64,000 nucleotides of DNA from Cytobacillus sp. S13-E01 (lineage in GTDB: Bacteria; Bacillota; Bacilli; Bacillales; Bacillaceae_L): contig NZ_JARFVC010000001.1 of assembly GCF_029193815.1 (NCBI RefSeq), positions 124,001 to 188,000 on the forward strand. Direction: 5' to 3'. This document shows, one piece after another, positions 38,158 through 47,542 of this stretch. A program made the position numbers and the translations under genes. The first letter of the stretch is position 1. The number at the start of each line of letters is the position of its first letter. Under the pieces are notes generated by a model. That model did not search any database and was not told where the DNA came from. It was given only the letters and a program-made list of their open reading frames with translations.

Positions 38158-40572
38158 TTACATCAACATATAAGGATTTAAATCTATTGATAAGGTAAGT
38201 TGATTTTTACTAATATCTTGCTGATATCTTTCCACAATTTTCTTTAAAATACTTGTCAAGTTTGGTTCTAGCTTGTATTTTACCATGCATTGGTAACGAT
38301 ATCTATCATTGATCCTAGGGATTGGTGAAGCGACTGGGCCTAGGATAATCGCTGAAGCAGATAATTGGTTTCTTAAGTGTGCAGTAATCTTTTCAGTAAT
38401 TGCTACTACCTTTGTTAATTCGGGATGTGACACGGTAACGAGTGTCAGGAAATAAAAAGGCGGGTAGGCATGGGCTTTTCGCACCCTCATCTCATCAAGA
38501 TAAAAATGATCAAAATCATGTTTACTCGCTAATGTAACACTATAATGCTCTGGAGTATACGTTTGGATAACAACCTCTCCAGGTAGCTCATGTCGACCCG
38601 CTCTTCCGCTTACTTGTGTTAGTAACTGAAACGTCTTTTCCGAAGCTCGAAAATCAGGTAGGTGTAGCATTGTATCAGCAGTGAGTACACCAACTAACGT
38701 AACATTTGGGAAATCAAGACCCTTAGCAATCATCTGGGTTCCAAGTAAAATGTCAGCTCTCCCTTCACCGAACTCAGTAAGAAGTTTTTCATGGGCGCCT
38801 TTTCTACTAGTGGTATCAACATCCATTCTGATAACCCTAGCCTCGGGAAATATCTTTGCTAATTCCTCTTCAACCTTTTGAGTACCTGTTCCAAAGAAAC
38901 GAATATAATCACTGTTGCATTCTGGACAAACACTTGGTAAGTGTTCCTCATAACCACAATAATGGCATTTTAACCTTTGATTTGAACGATGATAGGTTAA
39001 TGATATATCACAATGTGGACAGTTCATGACATAGCCACAATCTCTGCACATCACAAACGAAGAATACCCTCGCTTGTTTAAAAATAAAACGGATTGTTCA
39101 CGTTTATCAAGCTTTTCCTGGATCTTTTCAAATAAGAGCGCAGAAAACATCGAGCGATTGCCATTTCTTAACTCTTCACGCATATCAATAACTTCAACCT
39201 TAGGTAGATCTCGATCATTCATTCGCTTTTTTAGAGTAAGAAGCTTGTACACTTTTTTAGATGCTCTAGCAAACGACTCAAGTGTCGGAGTAGCACTCCC
39301 TAAAACAATTGGACACTTATGGAATTTACCTCTTTGAATTGCAACATCCCTAGCATGATACCGGGGATTATCCTCCTGCTTGTAACTCGTTTCATGTTCC
39401 TCATCAATGATAATAATACCAAGGTTTTCAAAGGGTGCAAAAATAGCGGAACGTGCCCCAACTACTAAACGGACCTCTTTACGATGAATCTTGCGCCACT
39501 CATCGTATTTTTCACCAGTTGAAAGCCCACTGTGTAAAACGGCAACCTGTGAACCAAATCTACCCTTAAATCGATTCACCATTTGTGGTGTCAACGAAAT
39601 TTCAGGAACAAGGACAATTCCTTCTCTACCTTGTTTTAGCACAGAATCTATTGCTTGCATGTAAACCTCTGTTTTGCCACTACCAGTAACACCATACATC
39701 AAAAATACGTCATGATGCAAAGCATTAACAGATTTGAGTATAGGAGTTATTGCGGCAGTTTGTTCTTCTGTTAACTTAAGGGCCGATGTTTGTTTAAACG
39801 TTTTATCCTCAAAGGGATCACGATAAACTTCCAGCTTTGTTTCTTTTAATACACCCTTATCAACTAATGATTTAATTGACGAGTCATTGGCAGATATATT
39901 TTCTAAAAGTTGTTTAACAGCCACCTTTTGCGGATTTTCAATCATATAGTTCAGTACTTCTTTTTGCTTATTAGCCTGTATTGTTAGTTTTTCTAAAAAT
40001 ACTTGCATGTCAACTGGACTTAAAGCAGGTTCTATTTGTCTGATCACTTTTTTTCTAGCTCGATCCTTTACTCGATAAACTACTTCTAATATTCCATTAT
40101 GAATACCTTTTTGAATATGTTTTACCAAATCTGACTTCTCAATATCACCCCATGAAACAATACGTGTATCTTTAAACCATGACTGTAATTCGCCATGAAG
40201 ATCTGTTACTGAATGGTCATCAGATAGAATAATGTCCTTTTCGTATTTAACCTTCATTGCCGTAGGAAGCATTGCTTGAAAAGCAGATATGGCATAGCAA
40301 AGAGTCGTTTCCGTTAGCCAAAAACCAATATCTAGAAGCTCTTTATTTAACACAGGGGAAATATCGAGAATAGAAAGGATTTGTTTTAGCTTCGCAAATT
40401 CAGATTCGCTTTTTATAGCGATTACAAAGCCCTGTACTTTTCTTGGCCCAAATGGTACAACTACCCTCATTCCTGGTTGGACAACACCCAACCATTTTTC
40501 AGGAATAAGATAATCAAATGCGCGGTCCGTTTGTTTTGCTGGTACATCTACAATTACACTTGCTATGTTCAT
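38158..40572 (-). CDS. priA: primosomal replication restart helicase PriA
   Basis: Helicase that restarts collapsed replication forks. The 804 residues have the N-terminal 3'-DNA-binding domain, Walker A GVTGSGKTEVY, DEEH (IIDEEHETS), TPTLES and eight zinc cysteines in CRDCGYVMNCPHC and CHYCGYEEHLPSVCPEC. ATG overlaps the coaBC stop by four bases. Confidence 0.98.
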   Translation of the reverse strand: MNIASVIVDVPAKQTDRAFDYLIPEKWLGVVQPGMRVVVPFGPRKVQGFVIAIKSESEFAKLKQILSILDISPVLNKELLDIGFWLTETTLCYAISAFQAMLPTAMKVKYEKDIILSDDHSVTDLHGELQSWFKDTRIVSWGDIEKSDLVKHIQKGIHNGILEVVYRVKDRARKKVIRQIEPALSPVDMQVFLEKLTIQANKQKEVLNYMIENPQKVAVKQLLENISANDSSIKSLVDKGVLKETKLEVYRDPFEDKTFKQTSALKLTEEQTAAITPILKSVNALHHDVFLMYGVTGSGKTEVYMQAIDSVLKQGREGIVLVPEISLTPQMVNRFKGRFGSQVAVLHSGLSTGEKYDEWRKIHRKEVRLVVGARSAIFAPFENLGIIIIDEEHETSYKQEDNPRYHARDVAIQRGKFHKCPIVLGSATPTLESFARASKKVYKLLTLKKRMNDRDLPKVEVIDMREELRNGNRSMFSALLFEKIQEKLDKREQSVLFLNKRGYSSFVMCRDCGYVMNCPHCDISLTYHRSNQRLKCHYCGYEEHLPSVCPECNSDYIRFFGTGTQKVEEELAKIFPEARVIRMDVDTTSRKGAHEKLLTEFGEGRADILLGTQMIAKGLDFPNVTLVGVLTADTMLHLPDFRASEKTFQLLTQVSGRAGRHELPGEVVIQTYTPEHYSVTLASKHDFDHFYLDEMRVRKAHAYPPFYFLTLVTVSHPELTKVVAITEKITAHLRNQLSASAIILGPVASPIPRINDRYRYQCMVKYKLEPNLTSILKKIVERYQQDISKNQLTLSIDLNPYMLM

Positions 40573-41774
40573 CGATCATCCTCATTGACAAGCTTTTGTA
40601 TTTCATCAATGATTACTTTCGCAACTTCACCCTTAGATAGGAGTGGTAGCTCAAGAAGGCACCCATTCCGCTTATAAAGTGTGACGATGTTTGTATCACC
40701 AGCAAAGCCTGCTCCTTCTTGGTTTACATTATTTGCAACAATCATATCTAAATTTTTAGATGTAAGCTTTTTCTTAGCATATTCTTCAATATTATCAGTT
40801 TCCGCTGCAAATCCAATTAACAATTGATGTTTTTTGGATTCCCCTAGTGTTTTGAGTATATCTACTGTTCGTTCCATTTCGATGGAAAGATTGCCAGATT
40901 GTTTTTTCATTTTACTATTGTGTATTGTGCTTGGACGATAGTCAGCAACAGCTGCTGTTTTTACAACAATGTCTGCTTCACTATATCGTGTCACAACTTG
41001 CTCTAGCATCTCGCCAGCTGATTCAATACGAATTGTTTTTACATTTGTCGGGTCTGCTAATGAGGTTGGTCCAGATATGAGCGTAACATCTGCGCCCGCA
41101 CGTGCTGCCTCTTCAGCAATTGCATAACCCATTTTTCCACTTGACCTGTTAGAAAAAAAACGAACGGGATCGATTTTTTCTCTAGTTGGTCCAGCTGTGA
41201 CAATCATGCTCTTCCCTTTTAAAGGTTGACCAGTTGTAAAATGTGAGAGGACTAGATCGACAATTTTTTCTGGTTCTTCTAATCTACCTTTACCAACATA
41301 ACCACAAGCAAGATAGCCTTCTGATGGTTCAATAAATTTATACCCATCTTTTACAAGAGTATTTATATTCCTTATAACGGCGGGATGATCATACATATGT
41401 ACATTCATTGCAGGTGCAATCCATACTTGTGAAGTTGTTGCTAGTAAGGTGGTCGTAATCATATTATCTGCAATACCGTTAGCCAGTTTGCCAATTACGT
41501 TTGCAGTTGCAGGAGCAACTATCACAAGCTCTGCCCAATCTGCCAAATCAATGTGGGCGATAACGGAAGGGTTCTTCTCATCAAACGTATCAATATATAC
41601 ATCATTTCGGGATAAAGCCTGGAATGTAAGCGGGGTAACAAACTTAGCAGCAGATTCGCTCATGATTACTTTTACCTGTGCCCCTGTCTGAGTTAATTTA
41701 CTTGTTAATGCGGCTGCTTTATAAACCGCAATACCACCACTTACACATAAAACGATCTTTTTATTTGTTAGCAC
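40569..41774 (-). CDS. coaBC: bifunctional phosphopantothenoylcysteine decarboxylase/synthetase
   Basis: Two steps of coenzyme A synthesis. The N-terminal flavoprotein decarboxylase (CoaC) has SGGIAVYKA, the histidine of IAHIDLADWA and PAMNVHMYDHP; the C-terminal CTP-dependent synthetase (CoaB) has TAGPTREKIDPVRFFSNRSSGKMG. The start is a GTG at 41774 after GGGGGAAGG, giving 401 residues. The frame is open to 41858, but those codons run into a dispersed repeat and are not coding. Confidence 0.95.
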   Translation of the reverse strand: MLTNKKIVLCVSGGIAVYKAAALTSKLTQTGAQVKVIMSESAAKFVTPLTFQALSRNDVYIDTFDEKNPSVIAHIDLADWAELVIVAPATANVIGKLANGIADNMITTTLLATTSQVWIAPAMNVHMYDHPAVIRNINTLVKDGYKFIEPSEGYLACGYVGKGRLEEPEKIVDLVLSHFTTGQPLKGKSMIVTAGPTREKIDPVRFFSNRSSGKMGYAIAEEAARAGADVTLISGPTSLADPTNVKTIRIESAGEMLEQVVTRYSEADIVVKTAAVADYRPSTIHNSKMKKQSGNLSIEMERTVDILKTLGESKKHQLLIGFAAETDNIEEYAKKKLTSKNLDMIVANNVNQEGAGFAGDTNIVTLYKRNGCLLELPLLSKGEVAKVIIDEIQKLVNEDDR

Positions 41775-41810
41775 ATTTCCTTCCCCCATTCTCAAAGTCC
41801 GAGAACACTT

Positions 41811-42020
41811 GAAAAGCGCAGGGCGCCGTAACGTGGAACGTCGATTAAGAACCGCCACGTCCTGTGGCGAACATCGACATCAGCACATCCCTGTGCAAGT
41901 CAAGCATAAGACAAGCCCTGAATGAAGGCGCTTTTTTGCCTTCTGAAGGGATTGGCTTATACCATAGAGCCGATGGCACCCGGAACTAGACAGTAAAACT
42001 AAGTTCAGATTTTTAGATAA
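41811..42020 (+). repeat. long copy of the modular dispersed repeat (coaBC-rpoZ gap)
   Basis: GAAAAGCGCAGGGCGCC, two small hairpins, a long hairpin (GAAGGC/GCCTTC tip at 41924-41945 with CATAAG/CTTAT base), then GGCACCCGGAACTAGACAGT and the tail. It begins 37 bases upstream of the coaBC GTG and ends about 11 bases from the rpoZ terminator, so it fills the 315-base gap. Confidence 0.9.
41840..41900 (+). ncRNA. Bacillaceae-1-like RNA hairpin pair (within dispersed repeat)
   Basis: CGCCAC-GUCCU-GUGGCG (41853-41869) is enclosed by GUCGAU/AUCGAC, followed by GCAC-AUCCCU-GUGC (41883-41896), whose loop has one extra C. No promoter for this strand was seen. Confidence 0.5.
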
Positions 42021-42031
42021 TATTAATTTTT

Positions 42032-42062
42032 AAAAAAATAACAACCTTCATTTAAGGTTGTC
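42032..42062 (-). terminator. intrinsic terminator after rpoZ
   Basis: Minus-strand hairpin ACAACCTtaaatgAAGGTTGT followed by TATTTTTTT. It closes the yloC-remA-gmk-rpoZ unit. Confidence 0.85.
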
Positions 42063-42089
42063 ATTTTATGGTAAAAATTAAAACCTACC

Positions 42090-42323
42090 CTAAGCTCTTG
42101 TTGTAGGCGTTGTATCTGACTCGGCTTTTACATCAGAAGTATAATGTAGTATACCAGCATGGATTTCTTCTAAAGCCTTACCCACAAACTTATGTGAACG
42201 TGGCTTTTCAATTTTTTGATCTTTGTTATCTTGCATCTTACGTGCTCTTTTTGATGCAACTGTAACTAAAATATACTTTGAATCTACTTTCGTCATTAAT
42301 GAATCAATTGAAGGATATAACAT
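42090..42323 (-). CDS. rpoZ: RNA polymerase omega subunit
   Basis: Small accessory subunit of RNA polymerase. The 77-residue protein begins [20 protein letters not shown] and carries ASKRARKM and [10 protein letters not shown], the omega contacts with beta prime. It starts two bases after gmk and is the last gene before the terminator. Confidence 0.95.
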   Translation of the reverse strand: MLYPSIDSLMTKVDSKYILVTVASKRARKMQDNKDQKIEKPRSHKFVGKALEEIHAGILHYTSDVKAESDTTPTTRA

Positions 42324-42325
42324 GT

Positions 42326-42949
<624 letters not shown>

Positions 42950-42955
42950 TCAATC

Positions 42956-43219
42956 CTACCCTTCATCAGTTAAATCATCTTTATTAGTTAAACGTTGTGC
43001 AACAGTTTCAGGCTGAACTGCCGACAATATAACATGGTCACTATCCATAACCATAACGGCACGAGTTCTCCTACCGTATGTTGCATCAATCAGCATCCCC
43101 CTGTCTCTTGCATCCTGCACTATCCTCTTAATAGGAGCCGATTCTGGACTAACAATCGAAATAATACGATTAGCTGAAACAATATTCCCAAAACCTATAT
43201 TGATTAATTTGATACTCAT
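42956..43219 (-). CDS. remA: biofilm matrix regulator RemA
   Basis: DNA-binding activator of extracellular matrix operons and osmoprotection genes in B. subtilis. The 87-residue DUF370 protein ([36 protein letters not shown]) matches closely. Its arginine-rich RRTR is part of the DNA-binding ring surface. RBS GGGGGAG. A short dispersed repeat lies between yloC and remA. Confidence 0.96.
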   Translation of the reverse strand: MSIKLINIGFGNIVSANRIISIVSPESAPIKRIVQDARDRGMLIDATYGRRTRAVMVMDSDHVILSAVQPETVAQRLTNKDDLTDEG

Positions 43220-43285
43220 AAAGCTCCCCCTAATATGTCACAATCTATTTTTACCGTGACAGCCACATCATAACCATGCTTTTTT

Positions 43286-43354
43286 AAAAATATCAGAAAG
43301 TATAAAATTCTTTACCTAGTTTAGGTATCTAAATCAGGGCGCCCTGCACTTTTC
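43286..43354 (-). repeat. short copy of the dispersed repeat (yloC-remA gap)
   Basis: Minus strand: GAAAAGTGCAGGGCGCCCTG, then a diverged ACCTAAACTAGGTAAAG and tail TTTTATACTTTCTGATATTT. The head abuts the yloC stop at five bases. Like the other short copies it lacks the hairpin cassette. It lies inside the yloC-remA operon. Confidence 0.75.
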
Positions 43355-43359
43355 TTTTA

Positions 43360-44241
43360 TTACTCAATATTTTGCACTTGTTCTTTAATTTTTTCTAATA
43401 AACTTTTAACCTCGACCACTTGGTTTGCAATATGACTATCGTTAGCCTTAGAACCAATTGTGTTGATTTCGCGGTTCATTTCTTGAACTAAAAAATCTAA
43501 TTTTCGCCCTACTACACGATTATTACTATTATGTATTGTTTCAATAAATTGAGTTATATGACTATTAATTCTAGCTATTTCCTCACTAATATCAACTTTT
43601 TCTGCAAATATAGCAACTTCCGCTAATAATCTATCCTCATCAACTACCCCAGTTACGAATTCTTTAACTCTTTTTGATATCCTGTCACGGTATTGGCTAA
43701 CCACTTGTGGGGCTATTTCTGATATCAAACTCATACAATATTTAATGTCATTTAGATGAGAAGATATGTCAGCAAGCAACTGTTTTCCTTCCCTTTGTCT
43801 CATCAGTTTAAGCTGATTTGACGCCTTTTTAAGAGTTTCAAGAACAACTTCATGAATCTCTTCATTTCCAGTCTCTATTTCATTTATGGTTGTAATATCA
43901 TCTAAACTAAACAATTGTTCTAACGTGATATCGCACTCAAGCGAATACCTATCCTTCGTTAGCTTTAATGAATTAAAATAGCTATCCATTAAAGTCCAAT
44001 CTATATGTATAGACCTTTTAACAAAATTTTCCCCATCTATTGTCAAAAAGGCTTCTATTCGTCCACGATGAACGTATTCACCAATAACTTTTTTCATTTT
44101 ATCTTCTATTATAGACAAATGTCTAGGCATTCGTACTATAATTTCACAAAAACGGTGATTAACTGATTTTATTTCAGCAGTGACTGAAATGTTATTAGAC
44201 TCAATATGTGCCCGACCAAATCCTGTCATACTTACAATCAT
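43360..44241 (-). CDS. yloC: YicC family endoribonuclease-like protein YloC
   Basis: Member of the YicC/DUF1732 family, for which RNase activity and a role in RNA decay have been shown in some bacteria. The 293 residues begin with the family MTGFGRA and end GRKLDFLVQEMNREINTIGSKAND and LLEKIKEQVQNIE, nearly identical to B. subtilis YloC. First gene of yloC-remA-gmk-rpoZ. Confidence 0.95.
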   Translation of the reverse strand: MIVSMTGFGRAHIESNNISVTAEIKSVNHRFCEIIVRMPRHLSIIEDKMKKVIGEYVHRGRIEAFLTIDGENFVKRSIHIDWTLMDSYFNSLKLTKDRYSLECDITLEQLFSLDDITTINEIETGNEEIHEVVLETLKKASNQLKLMRQREGKQLLADISSHLNDIKYCMSLISEIAPQVVSQYRDRISKRVKEFVTGVVDEDRLLAEVAIFAEKVDISEEIARINSHITQFIETIHNSNNRVVGRKLDFLVQEMNREINTIGSKANDSHIANQVVEVKSLLEKIKEQVQNIE

Positions 44242-44375
44242 TTCATCACTTCCATTCTTAATAATGCCAAAAGTAAGCTAATAATAATGGAAACACATTA
44301 TACTACTAATTTTATCATTTTTTCCTGCTAGATAACAGTTACTGTTAGTTTACAAAGATTATACAGTCCATAGCA

Positions 44376-44416
44376 ACTATAAAGGGGCTTACTGCAAATT
44401 AATGCGGATTAATAAG
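44376..44416 (+). repeat. second repeat family (TTAATGCGG motif), copy 2
   Basis: ACTATAAAGG, then GGCTTACTGC and AATTAATGCGGATTAATAAG. It resembles 20245-20299 with about 13 bases missing in the middle and abuts the head of the long dispersed repeat at 44416. Confidence 0.4.
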
Positions 44417-44540
44417 AAAAGCTCAGGGCGCCCGCCTATCGGCGACAAGCATAAGACGAGCCCTGACTGAAGGCGTTTTTTGCCTTCGGGAAGGGATTGG
44501 CTTATGACCTCAGGTCCGATGGCGCCCGGAGCTAGACGTA
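44416..44540 (+). repeat. intermediate copy of the modular dispersed repeat without the small hairpins
   Basis: GAAAAGCTCAGGGCGCCCGCC, then the long hairpin only (CATAAGACGAGCCC base, GAAGGC/GCCTTC tip at 44472-44491, GGCTTATG), then GATGGCGCCCGGAGCTAGAC. The two RUCCU hairpins present in three other long copies are missing. It lies about 58 bases from the yloB terminator in the 408-base yloC-yloB gap; the rest of the gap shows no gene. Confidence 0.85.
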
Positions 44541-44597
44541 GATAGACAGAGACACGAAGTTATACACAACCTTACAATTTTGTAAATTCTTTAACAA

Positions 44598-44634
44598 TAA
44601 AAAAAGGTAATAGAGGTTAACTCTACTACCTTTT
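44598..44634 (-). terminator. intrinsic terminator after yloB
   Basis: Minus-strand stem AAAAGGTAGTAGAG with CTCTATTACCTTTT (one G-U), followed by TTTATTG. Confidence 0.85.
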
Positions 44635-44649
44635 GGATTATACCATAAA

Positions 44650-47328
44650 CTATTTTCTTTTTGTTGTTAAAAGTGAACCTGCAAGTAAAAAAGTTGGTAC
44701 AGCTGATAGGCCGATAATTAGCAACCAGTCCTGAAGTATAATCGATTGAGTATGGAATATTGGCTGTAATGGTGGATAATAGATAACAACTAGCATTAAT
44801 AGCATCGATGAGATAACTGCCCAGACTAAATATTTGTTTTGAAATGGATTTCTGTGAAATACAGACCGTTCACTTCTGCAATCAAATACATGGATTAATT
44901 GAGCTAATACGAGTGTTGCAAACGCAATGGTTTGTGCATACCCTAAGTTATTGGGATCCCTGTCATAGATAACCATGAATGCAGCCAAAGTTACAACACC
45001 AATCAAGAAACCTCTGCTAATGACTTTCCAGCCTAAACCTCGGGAAAATACTCCCTCTCTCGGATTCCTTGGGTTACGTTTCATGACATTATCTTCTGCT
45101 TGATCTAGCCCTAGTGCCATTGCGGGAAGCCCATCTGTTACAAGGTTGACCCAAAGAATTTGTATCGCTACTAAGGGTAAAGGAAGCCCTAACAGCATCG
45201 CAAATAACATGACAAGAATTTCACCAACATTTGATGCCAGCAGGTATCTGATAAATTTTCTAATGTTCTCATAAATATTTCTTCCTTCTTTAATAGCTGC
45301 TTTAATCGTTGCAAAATTATCATCTAATAAAACAAGTGAAGATGCTTCTTTAGCAACATCTGTACCAGTTATTCCCATAGCAATTCCAATATCTGAAGCT
45401 TTAATAGCTGGTGCGTCATTTACTCCATCGCCTGTCATGGCAACAATGTGACCTTTCTTTTGCAGCGCTTTGACAATCTTTAATTTATGTTCTGGAGAAA
45501 CCCTTGCAAACACATATACGTCCTCAACTATTTCTTCTAATTCCTCGACTGTCATTTTTGATAAGGTGTAGCCATCAAGGACCTTGCCACCCATTGGTAA
45601 AATTCCAAGCTGTGTTGCGATAGCCTTTGCTGTTATAGCATGGTCACCTGTAATCATAACCGTTTTTATTCCTGCTTGTTTACATTCCTTAACAGCAGCT
45701 TTTACTTCTGGACGTGGAGGATCAATCATCCCTTGCAAGCCAATAAATGTAAGATCTTTTTCAGCTTCATTTTCATTGATCATTTTTTGATTAGAATTAA
45801 TTGGTTTAAATGCAATCGCAATTGTACGAAGCGCTTGCCCAGCTAAAGTATCAATAGCAGTTTTTACCTCATTTTGATACTCCGAAGATAAATATTGCTG
45901 TTTGTTATCCCATAAAATTGATTGGCTCACATTTAATAATACATCAGGTGCTCCCTTTGTAATCACAAATTGTTTACCGGTACTATCCTCTACGACTACA
46001 CTCATCATTTTTCTAGTTGAATCAAACGGAAACTCATGAATTAATTTAAATTCTGTTTGCAATAGTGCTCTTGTTAGTCCAGCTTTTAAACCGGCAACAA
46101 GTAAGGCACCTTCTGTAGGATCTCCATCAACTACATATTCGTCCTTCTTCATTAACAATTCAGCGTTATTACATAATAGGCCAAAGGTGAGTATTTGATG
46201 TACAGCCTTCTCGTTCTTTGGATTAATTTCTTGTTCTGCTGTATAAAAGCTTCCGTTAGGATCATATCCTGTCCCACTAACCTGCCACGTATTTCCGCTA
46301 GACCAAAGATGTGTAACAGTCATTTTATTTTGTGTTAATGTTCCTGTTTTATCTGAACATATAACAGAAGCACAGCCAAGTGTTTCTACAGCAGGAAGTT
46401 TCCTAACGATCGCATTCTTTTTAATCATACGTTGTACACCTAAGGAAAGTGCAACAGTCACAATAGCTGGAAGCCCTTCTGGGATGGCTGCAACAGCTAA
46501 GGACACTCCTGCTAAAAACATCGTATATAGATCATGACCTTGTAAAACGCCTACTATAACGACTAATGCAGTTAATACGAGTGCAACAGAAATTAAAATT
46601 TTCCCTAATTGTTCTAGCTTTCGTTGTAAAGGTGTTATCATCGTTTCTGCAGATTGTAATAAATCAGCAATTTGTCCCATGGCCGTATTCATACCAGTGG
46701 CTACAACAACACCGATACCACTTCCCCTCGTTACCAATGTACCCATAAACGCCATATTTTCCTGATCACCTATATTGACATTATCACCAGTGATAGGCTC
46801 AACAAACTTTGGCACCGGCACAGATTCACCTGTTAATGCAGATTCTTCTATTTCTAAACTTTTCGCATCAATAATTCTTATGTCTGCACCAATTCTATCT
46901 CCACTTGTAAACTTAACAACATCCCCAGGTACGACCTCTCTCGACGGAATCCGAACCCATTGTTTATTTCTCAATACAAAAACTTGCGGTGCCGATAATT
47001 CCTTTAATGCATGAAGCGATTTTTCAGCCTTACGCTCTTGGAAAAAACCTAAAATACCATTTATTAGAACGATGGCCATGATTGCGATTGCATCTATATA
47101 CTCTCCTAAAAGTCCAGAAATAAGGGTAGCGGCTAGCAATACAACAACCATAAAATCTTTAAACTGCTCTAAGAACACAAGCAAAGCAGATGGTCTTTCA
47201 GCCTCCTTAAGTTCATTAAAACCAAGCTGTCTTTGTCTTAGCTGAACTTCCTTATCTGACAAACCTTCTTGAAAATCAGTGTTAATTTTCTCCTCAATTT
47301 CTTCGTTTCTCATTTCATACCAATTCAT
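44650..47328 (-). CDS. yloB: P-type calcium-transporting ATPase YloB
   Basis: SERCA-like ion pump of 892 residues. It has an N-terminal cation ATPase domain, paired membrane helices (about 54-98 and 245-295), the PEGLPA membrane motif, the phosphorylated aspartate in SDKTGTLTQN, MTGDGVNDAPAIK and six C-terminal helices (from about 690). In B. subtilis the homologue is a sporulation-linked calcium ATPase. ATG 47328 gives MNWYEM; a GTG five codons upstream is possible. Confidence 0.96.
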   Translation of the reverse strand: MNWYEMRNEEIEEKINTDFQEGLSDKEVQLRQRQLGFNELKEAERPSALLVFLEQFKDFMVVVLLAATLISGLLGEYIDAIAIMAIVLINGILGFFQERKAEKSLHALKELSAPQVFVLRNKQWVRIPSREVVPGDVVKFTSGDRIGADIRIIDAKSLEIEESALTGESVPVPKFVEPITGDNVNIGDQENMAFMGTLVTRGSGIGVVVATGMNTAMGQIADLLQSAETMITPLQRKLEQLGKILISVALVLTALVVIVGVLQGHDLYTMFLAGVSLAVAAIPEGLPAIVTVALSLGVQRMIKKNAIVRKLPAVETLGCASVICSDKTGTLTQNKMTVTHLWSSGNTWQVSGTGYDPNGSFYTAEQEINPKNEKAVHQILTFGLLCNNAELLMKKDEYVVDGDPTEGALLVAGLKAGLTRALLQTEFKLIHEFPFDSTRKMMSVVVEDSTGKQFVITKGAPDVLLNVSQSILWDNKQQYLSSEYQNEVKTAIDTLAGQALRTIAIAFKPINSNQKMINENEAEKDLTFIGLQGMIDPPRPEVKAAVKECKQAGIKTVMITGDHAITAKAIATQLGILPMGGKVLDGYTLSKMTVEELEEIVEDVYVFARVSPEHKLKIVKALQKKGHIVAMTGDGVNDAPAIKASDIGIAMGITGTDVAKEASSLVLLDDNFATIKAAIKEGRNIYENIRKFIRYLLASNVGEILVMLFAMLLGLPLPLVAIQILWVNLVTDGLPAMALGLDQAEDNVMKRNPRNPREGVFSRGLGWKVISRGFLIGVVTLAAFMVIYDRDPNNLGYAQTIAFATLVLAQLIHVFDCRSERSVFHRNPFQNKYLVWAVISSMLLMLVVIYYPPLQPIFHTQSIILQDWLLIIGLSAVPTFLLAGSLLTTKRK

Positions 47329-47416
47329 CCAACCACCACACACCCCTCACAAAAAAATCTTCGTCTATGATGACTAATCTCTATGAAAGCTTATTCAGCC
47401 TCGTCCCAAAAAATGC

Positions 47417-47422
47417 TATACT
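47417..47422 (+). promoter_or_regulatory. candidate extended -10 promoter of rqcH
   Basis: TGCTATACT gives an extended -10 (TATACT 47417-47422) about 120 bases before rqcH. The -35 is poor. It is the best plus-strand candidate in the divergent yloB-rqcH gap. Confidence 0.35.
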
Positions 47423-47542
47423 TTTTAATGAGTGATTATTAATCGTTTAATAATTGGAGTTTTTGATGGTCGAAACACTACTTAAAATGGTAATGTTAGG
47501 TGTGACTTAAAAACGTACTAAAATGAGAAATGGGTGTTCACT

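Noticed and set aside
41775-41858. N-terminal extension of CoaBC by 28 codons
   Set aside because: The extra codons lie in the dispersed repeat and the conserved start MLTNKK-like sequence begins at the GTG after a strong RBS.
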